Assembly: GCF_900094705.1 (NCBI RefSeq)
Contig: NZ_FMAR01000003.1
Coordinates: forward strand, 388,879-452,878
Direction of reading: 5' to 3'
DNA length: 64,000 nt
Origin: Chitinophaga costaii
Lineage (GTDB): Bacteria > Bacteroidota > Bacteroidia > Chitinophagales > Chitinophagaceae
The notes under the pieces are model-generated. The model did not search any database. It worked only from the letters and a program-made list of their open reading frames with translations, and was not told the origin of the DNA. Position 1 is the first letter of the stretch. The number at the start of each line of letters is the position of its first letter. Shown piece after piece: positions 36,363-44,916 of this stretch. The translations under genes were made by a program, and so were the position numbers.

Positions 36363-36388
36363 AGCGCTCAACCACAATCCATTTCCGC

Positions 36389-37099
36389 ATGAAGTATGTT
36401 GCCTCCATTCTACTATCACTGACCGTAGTGTGTTTATTAGCTGCCTGCGTTCGTCATCGCGGTAGCGGGCGTGTTATTACCCAAACCCGGTCTGTAGCTG
36501 CTTTCCAAAAAATTTCCGTGTCCGGCCCCATCGATGTAGCCCTTATGCAAGGGCCTACCCAAGATCTGGTAATAAGTGGCGATGATAATTTATTGAAATA
36601 TGTGGAATTAAAAAATGAAAATGGTGAATTAACCATCAAAATGAGGAATGGGGGAAGGTTTGATGTGGAAGAAAATTTTAAAGTAAGGGTGAGTACGCCC
36701 AATCTTAAAGCCATCAATGTAGCAGGGTCTGGCTCCATCACCCTGCAAGGCGGTTATAGCAGCGAAGAAGAGCTTAGTTCCGAGATTGCCGGCTCCGGCA
36801 ATATTAATGGTAAGTTAGATGTGCCTTTGTTCAAAGCCTCCATAGCGGGTTCTGGCAGCTACCATGTGGAAGGGCAAACGCGGAAAGTAGCTGTGACTGT
36901 AATGGGGGCCGGCGATTTTCATGGGTTTAATTTATTGGCAGAAAACGCCTCGGCAGATATTGCAGGCAGCGGCACGGTAGAGGTGAGCGCCAGTGTGAAC
37001 CTGCAAGCTAACATAGCCGGCAGTGGTGACGTTCGCTACAAGGGCAATCCGCAGGTAAGCTCTCATATAGGTGGCTCTGGTTCTGTGCGCAAAGAGTAG
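36389..37099 (+). CDS. Lipoprotein with head GIN domain (DUF2807)
   Basis: A 236-residue lipoprotein (lipobox LLAAC, Cys20). The rest is the DUF2807 putative autotransporter-like beta-helix. It begins with a RSVAAFQKISVSGPIDVAL segment and repeats the GSG pattern: VAGSGSITLQG, IAGSGNINGK, IAGSGSYHVEG, IAGSGTVEVSA, IAGSGDVRYKG. The repeats point to a right-handed parallel beta-helix on the cell surface or in the periplasm. Such proteins are common in Bacteroidota; function unknown. It is divergent from guaA. Confidence 0.9.
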   Translation: MKYVASILLSLTVVCLLAACVRHRGSGRVITQTRSVAAFQKISVSGPIDVALMQGPTQDLVISGDDNLLKYVELKNENGELTIKMRNGGRFDVEENFKVRVSTPNLKAINVAGSGSITLQGGYSSEEELSSEIAGSGNINGKLDVPLFKASIAGSGSYHVEGQTRKVAVTVMGAGDFHGFNLLAENASADIAGSGTVEVSASVNLQANIAGSGDVRYKGNPQVSSHIGGSGSVRKE

Positions 37100-37330
37100 C
37101 CATGGCACACTGTTTGCCAACGCTGTTGCCTACAGGTAACAATTTGTATTTAGAACTATAACGGTATTTTAACACTCCTTTTTATACTAGTTATGCTATC
37201 AAACCGTTTTCCTAAAAAATTAAAGTCCTTTGGCACAGGTACAGTTATAGGCATATCAAAGAATGTATAACGGTACCTGCGCTTAGGCACAATGATCCAT
37301 TAATTTTACATTATTATCAACAAATATCCT

Positions 37331-37397
37331 GTTAAACGTTGACCGTTATTCATTGGGCTCCGCTGGAACGAATAACAGTTAACGTTTAACTTTTTTT
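37331..37397 (+). repeat. Large inverted-repeat hairpin before darA
   Basis: GTTAAACGTTGACCGTTATTC (37331-37351, described by its first and last bases and equal length) is answered by the complementary arm at 37370-37390. The 21-bp stem has one G-T wobble and one mismatch. The 18-nt loop follows GC-rich sequence and the stem is followed by seven Ts. It can act as a terminator or attenuator, and it resembles the hairpin at 39663-39752. Confidence 0.7.
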
Positions 37398-37445
37398 GTA
37401 AGTTTACACCTTTCTTGACTGGACCTATTCCTATTCATATTGATT

Positions 37446-38366
37446 ATGAGCGAACTACCTAAGATCCTGGTAATATATTTTACGCAGACCGGACAACTCA
37501 AAACCGTGATAGATGCTGTGCTGTCGCCCATTGTGGGACAGGCGGATATTACGTATGAACAATTGGAGTCGGAAAAGCCCTGGGAATTTCCCTGGAGCAA
37601 GCAAACATTTTACGACACCATGCCCGAAACTGTTCAGGGGAAACCCCGTGGAATAAAACCATTGAAGGTAGATCCAGCCACACCTTTTGATCTGGTGATC
37701 CTGGCTTACCAGCCCTGGTTCCTGTCTCCCTCGCAGCCTACCGCCGCCTTCCTGCAAAGCCCGGAAGCCGCCCGCCTGCTGAAAGGCAAGCCGGTAGTGA
37801 CGTTAATGGGGTGCCGTAACATGTGGCTGAATGCCCAGGAAAAAGTAAAGGGATATTTGCAGCAGGCGGGAGCCACCCTGGTGGGCAACATTGTGCTGGT
37901 AGACCGTTCTTCCAACCTGGTGTCGCTACTTACTGTGTTGCGTTGGTTATTTAAAGGGAAAAAAGAAGCCACCACCCTGCTGCCGCCAGCAGGTATACAA
38001 GCTGCCGATATAAATGCCGCCAGCCGTTTTGGTCCCATCATAGGTGCCGCTGCGGCTTCCCGCCAGTTCAGCGACCTCCAGGACCAGCTCATGGCACAGC
38101 AGGCTGTTTCGCTGAAGCCTAACCTGGTGGTGCTGGAAGCAAGGGGCATCCGGGCTTTCCGCTACTGGGCCAAATTTATCAGTGACAAAGGGGGGCCTGG
38201 TTCTCCGGAACGCCAGCCCCGTGTACGCATGTACCGAGGACTGCTGGTGTTGGGCATTTTCGTATTAACGCCTATCACCCTCATTTCATCCTGGTACCAA
38301 CTCACCTTTAAAAAGCAACATTTGCTGAAAGAAGTAGAATATTATAAAGGCGTTTCCAAACGGTAG
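37446..38366 (+). CDS. darA: Dialkylresorcinol condensing-type protein DarA (flavodoxin-like)
   Basis: A 306-residue protein; I use the ATG at 37446, as the preceding TTG adds only two residues. It opens with a flavodoxin-type loop (ILVIYFTQTGQLKTVIDAV) and has a hydrophobic helix near the C-terminus (GLLVLGIFVLTPITLISS), so it may be membrane-attached. The protein and its place before a FabH-like enzyme match the DarA genes of dialkylresorcinol/flexirubin clusters. In that pathway DarA and DarB join two beta-keto chains and close the resorcinol ring; which of them performs each step is from literature on related clusters, not visible here. Confidence 0.75.
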   Translation: MSELPKILVIYFTQTGQLKTVIDAVLSPIVGQADITYEQLESEKPWEFPWSKQTFYDTMPETVQGKPRGIKPLKVDPATPFDLVILAYQPWFLSPSQPTAAFLQSPEAARLLKGKPVVTLMGCRNMWLNAQEKVKGYLQQAGATLVGNIVLVDRSSNLVSLLTVLRWLFKGKKEATTLLPPAGIQAADINAASRFGPIIGAAAASRQFSDLQDQLMAQQAVSLKPNLVVLEARGIRAFRYWAKFISDKGGPGSPERQPRVRMYRGLLVLGIFVLTPITLISSWYQLTFKKQHLLKEVEYYKGVSKR

Positions 38367-38501
38367 GAAAGCGCAGCCATTCCCAAACTAAAAAAAGATG
38401 TATTAATTTCACCGTCAATAGCAGGCCACCACTTAAAAGTACACCGTTTGCCGTGGGGTTATGTGAATGACAAATAAAAAAACAGATTTTATAATTCACT
38501 C

Positions 38502-39644
38502 ATGAAAGAAGTTTTTATTACAAGGTTATCGAAATTTTTACCGAATGAACCTGTGAGCAACGATGACATGGAAACCGTATTGGGTAAAGTAGATGGAAAA
38601 CCTTCCCGTGCCCGATTGAAGATTCTGGGGAATAATAAAATCACCACCCGCTACTATTCACTGGATAAAAACGGTAGCGGCACCAGCACTCATTCCAATG
38701 CAGAGATGACCGCAAAGGCAGTGCGCAGCCTGTTCAACGAAAAGTTTCCCTTGGAAAATATGCAGTTACTGGCCTGTGGCACTACCTCGCCCGACCAGTT
38801 GCTCCCCGGCCACGCCGCAATGGTGCATGGCCTGCTAGAATGCAAGCCCGTAGAACTGATTTCTGCCACCGGCGCCTGTGCTGCCGGTATGCAGGCTTTT
38901 AAATATGCCTTTATGTCCATCAAATCGGGCAATAGCACCAATGCTGTTAGCTCCGGTTCCGAAAAGTTTTCCAGTTGGCTGCTGGCCCAGAAATTTCAGC
39001 CCGAAGCCGAAAACCTGAAAAGCCTGGACGAAAATCCTATCATCGCCTTTGAGAAAGACTTCCTCCGCTGGATGCTTTCTGATGGCGCTGCTGCGGCTTT
39101 GTTTCAAGACAAGCCTAACGAAGATGGCCTGTCGCTGCGCGTAAACTGGGTAGAACTAGCCTCTTATGCCAATGAACTGGAAACCTGCATGTACGCTGGA
39201 GCCATCAAAAATCCAGATGGCACTACCAAAGGCTGGATAGACATGACACCCGAAGAGTGGGCGCAGCATAGCGTATTCTCTTTTAAACAAGATACCCGGC
39301 TGCTGGGAAAAAATATTGTACCCGTAGGTTCACAGATGTGGAAAGAATTGGTAGCAAAGCATAACATCAACCTGGATGAGATTGATTTCTTCCTGCCACA
39401 CCTGTCTTCCGAATTTTTCCGTGCCAAGATAGATGAGGAAATAGCACGCCTGGGCGTTCCCATTCCACAGGAGAAATGGTTTACCAACCTGGTGAATGTG
39501 GGTAACATCGGCACTGCTTCGCCCTATCTCATGTTAGAAGAATTGCTTAACACTGGCCGGCTCAAAAAAGGCCAGACCATCGTAATGATGGTGCCGGAGA
39601 GCGCCCGCTTTACCTACGCATATGCCCACCTTACCGTGGTTTAA
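38502..39644 (+). CDS. darB: FabH-like ketosynthase DarB
   Basis: A 380-residue 3-oxoacyl-ACP synthase III homologue with the full catalytic triad: Cys126 in SATGACAAGM, His300 in FFLPHLSSEF and Asn335 in VNVGNIGTAS. In dialkylresorcinol pathways DarB condenses two acyl units to make the ring precursor. The gene lies 135 bp after darA in the same direction, and the pair is bracketed by two related hairpins. A true fatty-acid FabH is less likely, given the DarA neighbour. Confidence 0.88.
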   Translation: MKEVFITRLSKFLPNEPVSNDDMETVLGKVDGKPSRARLKILGNNKITTRYYSLDKNGSGTSTHSNAEMTAKAVRSLFNEKFPLENMQLLACGTTSPDQLLPGHAAMVHGLLECKPVELISATGACAAGMQAFKYAFMSIKSGNSTNAVSSGSEKFSSWLLAQKFQPEAENLKSLDENPIIAFEKDFLRWMLSDGAAAALFQDKPNEDGLSLRVNWVELASYANELETCMYAGAIKNPDGTTKGWIDMTPEEWAQHSVFSFKQDTRLLGKNIVPVGSQMWKELVAKHNINLDEIDFFLPHLSSEFFRAKIDEEIARLGVPIPQEKWFTNLVNVGNIGTASPYLMLEELLNTGRLKKGQTIVMMVPESARFTYAYAHLTVV

Positions 39645-39662
39645 TATATTTTTGAAGTTGGA

Positions 39663-39752
39663 TTAATGGTTAAATGTTAATCGTTCATCGTCGTTTTTGT
39701 TGTTTGGATCAGCCAGGCAGCCTGCGACGGGCGTTTACCGTTTAACCATTAA
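39663..39752 (+). repeat. Inverted-repeat hairpin after darB
   Basis: TTAATGGTTAAA (39663-39674) is perfectly complementary to TTTAACCATTAA (39741-39752). The left arm continues as GTTAAATGTTAATCGTTCAT (39669-39688). That part matches the arm of the hairpin at 37331 at most positions. Confidence 0.6.
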
Positions 39753-39775
39753 CTTTAAATACAAACCGCATTCGC

Positions 39776-40186
39776 ATGAAACAGGAAGAGGTACCCCAGG
39801 ATGGCAACGGCCTCACCGGAGGCAAGTTCAGCCAGTTATTCTATGCCGTGAACAAGGAAGGCGCTTACGTGCAAGTGTCCAGCGTAGGCTGGGAACCGGA
39901 GAACGTGGCCATGGCTCAGGCCTGGGATGAGATTCACCAGAAAACAGCGGCCACCCGCCAGGCGGTACTGGCTGGCAAACTCAGCCCCATCGCCTATTAC
40001 ATGGAAAAAAATCTCATGACCGTGGAAATCTTGGCCGGTTATGTAGGCAAGTTCCAGTGGCAGGTGAAACGGCATTTAAAACCTTCCGTGTTTAAGCAGC
40101 TCAGCGATCATTTACTGCAACGGTATGCCGCTACGTTCAAAATCAGCGTGGCCGAACTGAAGCAGTTTTCACCTACAACTTTATGA
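39776..40186 (+). CDS. Conserved hypothetical protein of the flexirubin-type cluster
   Basis: A 136-residue protein I do not recognise as a named family. The N-terminal half (FSQLFYAVNKEGAYVQVSSV, GWEPENVAMAQAWDEI) looks like an alpha/beta domain. The C-terminal half (ILAGYVGKFQWQVKRHLKP, FKQLSDHLLQRYAATFKISV) looks helical, with a helix-turn-helix-like spacing. Its stop overlaps the start of the BtrH-like gene by 4 bp (ATGA), so translation is coupled. Position suggests an accessory role in the pigment cluster. Confidence 0.65.
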   Translation: MKQEEVPQDGNGLTGGKFSQLFYAVNKEGAYVQVSSVGWEPENVAMAQAWDEIHQKTAATRQAVLAGKLSPIAYYMEKNLMTVEILAGYVGKFQWQVKRHLKPSVFKQLSDHLLQRYAATFKISVAELKQFSPTTL

Positions 40187-41190
40187 TCAATCATTCAACA
40201 TTTCAACACGCCCAGTCTGCCCATTGTGAGAGCGGCGTGGTATCCAACCTGTTTCGCCATCACGGCATGCAGATCAGCGAGCCAATGGCGTTTGGCATTG
40301 GGGCCGGCATTTTCTTCGGTCACCTGCCTTTCGTGAAAGTAAACGGCGTGCCGGGTACCACCTACCGCACTTTCCCGGGTGCCATTTTTAATAAAGCCAG
40401 CAAGCGTTTAGGCGTTACCGTTAGGTCGGAGTCGTTCCGTAGTCCGGAAAAAGCCATGCAGGCGCTGGACGAAAAATTGGCCCAGGGTACGCCTGTAGGG
40501 CTATTGTCTAGCGTGTACTACCTGCCATATTTCCCGCCGGCCTACCGCTTTCACTTCAATGCCCACAACCTGGTGGTGTATGGTAAGAAAGACGGTAACT
40601 ACCTTGTGAGCGACCCCATCATGGATGTAGCTACCGAGATAGACCCGGAGAGCTTGGTGGCGGCCCGTTTTGCCAAAGGTTTCCCCGAGCCTAAAGGCAA
40701 AATGTACTATCCTGTAGCCATGCCCGACCAAGTAAAATGGGAAAAGCCCATCCAGCAAGGCATTGAACAGGCCTGTCATTATATGCTGAAAATACCGGTG
40801 CCTTTGTTTGGCGTAAAAGGTATGCGCTTCCTGGCCAAGCGGATACAGAAATATCCCCATGCAGTGGGCGATCGCAAGGCAGGACTTTTCCTGGGCAATG
40901 TGATCCGCATGCAGGAAGAAATTGGTACCGGCGGCGCAGGTTTCCGCTTTATGTATGCTGCCTTTTTGCAGGAAGCCGCGCAGCAGCTGAATAAGCCAGT
41001 GCTGAGTACCCTGGGCACGGAGCTTACCGCTGTGGGCGACCTGTGGCGCAACTTCGCCTTCCAGGCAGGCCGCGTATGCAAGAGCCGCGCCGGTGATGAA
41101 ACTTCTTATAAAGACCTGGGCGATATGATGGTGCAGTGTGCCGCCGCCGAAGAAGTATTGTTTCGCCGCCTGGCCCAAGTAAAATTTTAA
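40183..41190 (+). CDS. BtrH-like N-terminal domain protein
   Basis: A 335-residue protein whose first 150 residues match the BtrH N-terminal family: HAQSAHCESGVVSNLFRHHG, GIGAGIFFGHLPFVKVNG, then NAHNLVVYGKKDGNYLVSDP. The fold is papain-like, with Cys16 and the His of FNAHNLVVYG as the likely catalytic pair. BtrH transfers an acyl chain from an acyl carrier protein in butirosin synthesis, so an acyl-transfer role from the ACP encoded 2 kb downstream is plausible. Coupled to the preceding gene and 6 bp before the ABC ATPase gene. Confidence 0.82.
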   Translation: MINHSTFQHAQSAHCESGVVSNLFRHHGMQISEPMAFGIGAGIFFGHLPFVKVNGVPGTTYRTFPGAIFNKASKRLGVTVRSESFRSPEKAMQALDEKLAQGTPVGLLSSVYYLPYFPPAYRFHFNAHNLVVYGKKDGNYLVSDPIMDVATEIDPESLVAARFAKGFPEPKGKMYYPVAMPDQVKWEKPIQQGIEQACHYMLKIPVPLFGVKGMRFLAKRIQKYPHAVGDRKAGLFLGNVIRMQEEIGTGGAGFRFMYAAFLQEAAQQLNKPVLSTLGTELTAVGDLWRNFAFQAGRVCKSRAGDETSYKDLGDMMVQCAAAEEVLFRRLAQVKF

Positions 41191-41196
41191 ATTGTC

Positions 41197-41946
41197 ATGT
41201 ACAGCATAGCCGTGCAAGACCTGCACAAAACCTACAACGGCAGCCTGGAACCCACGCTGAAAGGGCTTTCTTTTGCCTTCCCCACGGGTAAAATAGTGGG
41301 GCTGCTAGGGCCTAACGGGGCCGGCAAAACCACGACCATTTCCATTCTCTGTGGCTTGGTAAAGGCTGGTAAAGGCAGCGTACAGGTGCTGGGCATCCCG
41401 CAGGAAGCCAACTATCGCGAACGCATTAAACGGGCGCTGGGTGTGGTGCCTCAACAGATAGCCCTGTTTCCACAACTCACCGCTTTTGAAAACCTGGAAT
41501 ATTTTGGCAACCTGTACGGATTTAAAGGGCCTGCACTGAAAACCCAGATACTGGCCCTGCTGGAACAATTTGGCCTGGAGAAAGCCGCCCATAAGGAAAC
41601 GGGTAAATTTTCCGGCGGTATGAAACGCCGTACCAACATCATCGCCGCCATTTTACACCGGCCACGCCTGCTTATACTAGACGAGCCTACAGCTGGGGTA
41701 GATGTGCAATCCCGCAGCATGATCCTGCAATTTCTGCGCGACTATAACCGCTCAGAAGGGGTGAGCATCCTTTACACCTCCCACTTGCTGGAAGAGGCCC
41801 AGCACCTTTGTGAAGACGTGGTTATCATGGACGATGGCAGGCAGGTGGTGCAGGGCAACCCCGCTGCACTCATCAATGCCCTGCCAGCCTGCCGTAATCT
41901 GGAAGATGTATTCCTGCATTTCACAGGAAGTAAACTCCGGGATTAG
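41197..41946 (+). CDS. ABC transporter ATP-binding protein (pigment cluster)
   Basis: A 249-residue ATPase. Walker A GPNGAGKTT is at residues 38-46, signature KFSGGMKRR, Walker B LLILDEPTAGVD, switch His in YTSHLLEEA. This is the CcmA/DrrA-type class that pairs with ABC-2 permeases, and such a permease gene follows 79 bp later. The pair probably exports or places the lipid pigment or its precursor in the envelope. Confidence 0.92.
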   Translation: MYSIAVQDLHKTYNGSLEPTLKGLSFAFPTGKIVGLLGPNGAGKTTTISILCGLVKAGKGSVQVLGIPQEANYRERIKRALGVVPQQIALFPQLTAFENLEYFGNLYGFKGPALKTQILALLEQFGLEKAAHKETGKFSGGMKRRTNIIAAILHRPRLLILDEPTAGVDVQSRSMILQFLRDYNRSEGVSILYTSHLLEEAQHLCEDVVIMDDGRQVVQGNPAALINALPACRNLEDVFLHFTGSKLRD

Positions 41947-42025
41947 CTTATTATTTTACAGGATAAGCCATTCATCATCATCATTAAACCACCAGGTATA
42001 CCGGTAATATAGTACCCTTTTTTCC

Positions 42026-43312
42026 ATGCTAAGATTATTCGCCACCATCCGAAAAGAATACAGGCTCTTGTTCCGCGATAAAATGGGACTGGGGCTGTTA
42101 TTCCTCATGCCGGTGGTACTCATCACCGTGATGGCCCTTATCCAGGATACGCCTTTTAAGGACTACCAGGAGCTGAAGTTCGATATCCTTACGGTTGACA
42201 ATGACCATGGGCGGCTGGGTCGTTATATCAGGGAAGGGCTGGACCACAGCGGCCAGTTCCGCATTGTGGACTCGCTGCAGGGCCAGCCTGTAACGCAGGA
42301 ACAGGCCAAAGCCCTGGTGAACCGGGGCGATTATAAAATCAGTATCATCATACCCCAGGGTGCCACCGGTGCCATTGTGAGCAATGCCAATAAGATCACC
42401 AACGACCTGAGCCGCCGCATGGGCCTCCCTTTTATGGCGCCCGTACGCTTGCGCAACGATTCGCTGAACGTAGTAATTTATTTTGATCCCGCTGCCAAGA
42501 AAGCCTTTAAAAGCGCCATTCACCAGGCGCTCGATAATTTTCTGACCCAGGTAGAAACAGATCTGCTCATAGAACGTATACAGCAGCAGCTTAAGCGCAA
42601 AGGTGCGGCGCAGCAGGATTCCCTGGATATCCAGCTAAAGGCCATAGGACTTCAGGAGCAAAGTACCGTGCCCGGCGGCGGGGTGGATGTGATCTCTAAT
42701 TCTGTGCAGCACAATGTGCCTGCCTGGAGCATCTTTGCCATGTTCTTCATCGTAATTCCCATCGCAGGCAATATGATCCGCGAACGGGAAGACGGCAGCC
42801 TGCTGCGCATGAAACTGATTCCCGGTTCCTACCTGGCCATCCTGGCAGGCAAAATGTTTTTTTTCGTCTGCATCTGCGTAGTACAGTTTTACCTGATGAT
42901 GCTGGTAGGCATTTACCTGCTGCCCCTGCTGGCACTGCCCAAGCTGGAAATGGGACACCAATACCTGCCCACACTTATCATCGCAGCCTGCATTGGCCTG
43001 GCCGCCACAGCTTATGGCATACTCATTGGCACCTTGTTTAAAACACCCAACCAGGCGCTAAATTTCGGCGCTATATCCATCGTCATCCTTTCCGCCATTG
43101 GTGGTATCTGGATACCGCTGGAAGTAATGCCGGCCCACATGCAGCAGATAGGCCGCCTGTCGCCGCTCAGTTGGGGACTGGACGCCATTAACAACATATA
43201 CCTGCGCAACGGCGGCATGGGGCAGGTGTGGAAACAGATAGGGCTGCTACTGGGCTTTGCCGGCACTTTGCTGGCCATCGCCGGCGCTGTGGAAAAGCGA
43301 AGGATGAATTAG
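42026..43312 (+). CDS. ABC-2 type transporter permease
   Basis: A 428-residue permease. A first hydrophobic helix (GLLFLMPVVLITVMALI, about residues 26-42) precedes a periplasmic domain of roughly 190 residues. Five further helices start near residue 235 (WSIFAMFFIVIPIAGNMI) and end near 420. The conserved REREDGSLLRMKLIPGS segment of ABC-2 permeases is seen. It is the membrane partner of the preceding ATPase; the ACP gene follows after 110 bp. Confidence 0.92.
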   Translation: MLRLFATIRKEYRLLFRDKMGLGLLFLMPVVLITVMALIQDTPFKDYQELKFDILTVDNDHGRLGRYIREGLDHSGQFRIVDSLQGQPVTQEQAKALVNRGDYKISIIIPQGATGAIVSNANKITNDLSRRMGLPFMAPVRLRNDSLNVVIYFDPAAKKAFKSAIHQALDNFLTQVETDLLIERIQQQLKRKGAAQQDSLDIQLKAIGLQEQSTVPGGGVDVISNSVQHNVPAWSIFAMFFIVIPIAGNMIREREDGSLLRMKLIPGSYLAILAGKMFFFVCICVVQFYLMMLVGIYLLPLLALPKLEMGHQYLPTLIIAACIGLAATAYGILIGTLFKTPNQALNFGAISIVILSAIGGIWIPLEVMPAHMQQIGRLSPLSWGLDAINNIYLRNGGMGQVWKQIGLLLGFAGTLLAIAGAVEKRRMN

Positions 43313-43422
43313 ATTAGTAGACCAATGCCAACCCGGAATGTCAATACAAAACACTATTTTTACCAAATTCATACGCGGCACGGTTTGCCCGCTCTTTCTA
43401 CAGAGCAAAAAACCAGCATATT

Positions 43423-43686
43423 ATGACAATAGAAGCATTAAAACAGCAACTGAAAGAACAGATTATTGAGGCCCTGAACCTGCAGGATACCAGGCCCGCC
43501 GACATTGACGATAACGCCCCCCTATTTGGTGAAGGGCTGGGGCTGGACAGCATCGATTCGCTTGAGCTGATGGTGCTGCTCGAAAGAAATTACCAAATCA
43601 AAGTGGAAGATCCCCGCGAAGGCCGCAAGATCCTCCAATCCGTGCAATCCATGGCGGAATTCATCCTGGCCCAACAACTGGCATAA
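43423..43686 (+). CDS. Acyl carrier protein of the pigment cluster
   Basis: An 87-residue acyl carrier protein. The phosphopantetheine site is Ser43 in GLGLDSIDSLEL, with the usual Leu/Ile pattern around it. It is not next to housekeeping fab genes but 15 bp before a ketosynthase gene, so it carries the growing chain of this cluster. TATTTTTA at 43355-43362 could be the -7 box of a separate promoter for the ACP-KS-CLF part. Confidence 0.93.
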   Translation: MTIEALKQQLKEQIIEALNLQDTRPADIDDNAPLFGEGLGLDSIDSLELMVLLERNYQIKVEDPREGRKILQSVQSMAEFILAQQLA

Positions 43687-43701
43687 TCCTAAAAAAGAAG
43701 C

Positions 43702-44907
43702 ATGGGGGAACGTGTGTTTATAACAGGGGTGGGCATGATAACCGCCATAGGCGATGATGTGCAGCAGAACCTGGAACACCTGCTAACTGCCCGCAGCGGG
43801 TTGGGTGTTACGGATTATGTAGATACTATACACCGCAACATACTGCCCGTGGCCGAGGTAAAACACAGCGATGTGGAACTGGCAGCAATGGCCGGCCTTC
43901 CCGATAATAAAGGTTATTCCCGTACCACTTTACTAGGCCTGGTGGCCATACAGGAAGCCCTGCGCAATGCCGGTATTGCCGATCCGCAGGAGGTACCCAC
44001 TGGACTGGTGAACGCCACCACGGTAGGCGGCATGGTGGAAACAGAACGCCATTACTTTACCCTTACAGATCCCGCCCGCGAAGGTGAAATGATGCCTGTT
44101 GCCGACCTGCTGGATTGTGGCGATTGCTCTCAACGTATAGCCGACACCGTGCATATCGATGAATTTGTAACCACCATTAGCACAGCTTGTTCCTCCTCTG
44201 CCAATGCCCTGATGCTGGGCGCCCGCATGATAAAACAGGGATTGCTGTCTCGCGCCGTATGTGGCGGCACTGAAGCGCTCACCCGCTTTACTATCAATGG
44301 TTTTAATTCACTTAAAAATACCGACCGGCAACCCTGCCGTCCTTTTGACCAGCAGCGCAATGGCCTGAACCTGGGTGAAGGCGCGGCCTACCTGGTGCTG
44401 GAAAGCGAATCGCTGGTACAACAGCGGGGCGCCACCGTACTGGCCGAACTGACAGGTTATGCCAATACCAACGAGGCCTTTCATGCCACCTCCCCCTCAC
44501 CGGAGGGCGATGGTGCGCTGGCCGCCATGGGGGAAGCAATTGAGATGGGCGGCCTGACGCCGCAAGACGTGCAGTACATCAATGTACACGGCACGGCCAC
44601 CCTTACCAACGATGCCTCCGAAGGCAAAGCCTTGCAACGCCTCTTTGGCAAGGCGGTGCCGCCCTTTAGTTCCACCAAACCTTTCACCGGCCACACCCTG
44701 GCCGCTGCAGGCGCGGTGGAAGCCATTTTTGCTGTACTGGCCATCCGCGAACAGGTGATCTTTCCCAACCTGAATTTTTCTGAAAAAATGGAGGAACTGG
44801 ATATTATACCCCAAACGACCTTGCGCCACGCGCCCATACAGCACGTGCTTTCCAACTCATTCGGTTTTGGCGGGAACAATGCCTCGCTGGTTATCAGTAA
44901 ATTTTAA
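43702..44907 (+). CDS. Beta-ketoacyl-ACP synthase (KS-alpha, FabF-like)
   Basis: A 401-residue elongating condensing enzyme. Catalytic Cys163 lies in STACSSSANALM, the two catalytic His are in NVHGTATLTNDASEG and FTGHTLAAAGAVEA, and the FGGNNAS end is present. The downstream gene lacks the Cys and pairs with it in the manner of KS-alpha/CLF heterodimers, as in aryl-polyene and flexirubin clusters. ATG is 15 bp after the ACP gene. Confidence 0.92.
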   Translation: MGERVFITGVGMITAIGDDVQQNLEHLLTARSGLGVTDYVDTIHRNILPVAEVKHSDVELAAMAGLPDNKGYSRTTLLGLVAIQEALRNAGIADPQEVPTGLVNATTVGGMVETERHYFTLTDPAREGEMMPVADLLDCGDCSQRIADTVHIDEFVTTISTACSSSANALMLGARMIKQGLLSRAVCGGTEALTRFTINGFNSLKNTDRQPCRPFDQQRNGLNLGEGAAYLVLESESLVQQRGATVLAELTGYANTNEAFHATSPSPEGDGALAAMGEAIEMGGLTPQDVQYINVHGTATLTNDASEGKALQRLFGKAVPPFSSTKPFTGHTLAAAGAVEAIFAVLAIREQVIFPNLNFSEKMEELDIIPQTTLRHAPIQHVLSNSFGFGGNNASLVISKF

Positions 44908-44916
44908 GGAGCAGCC

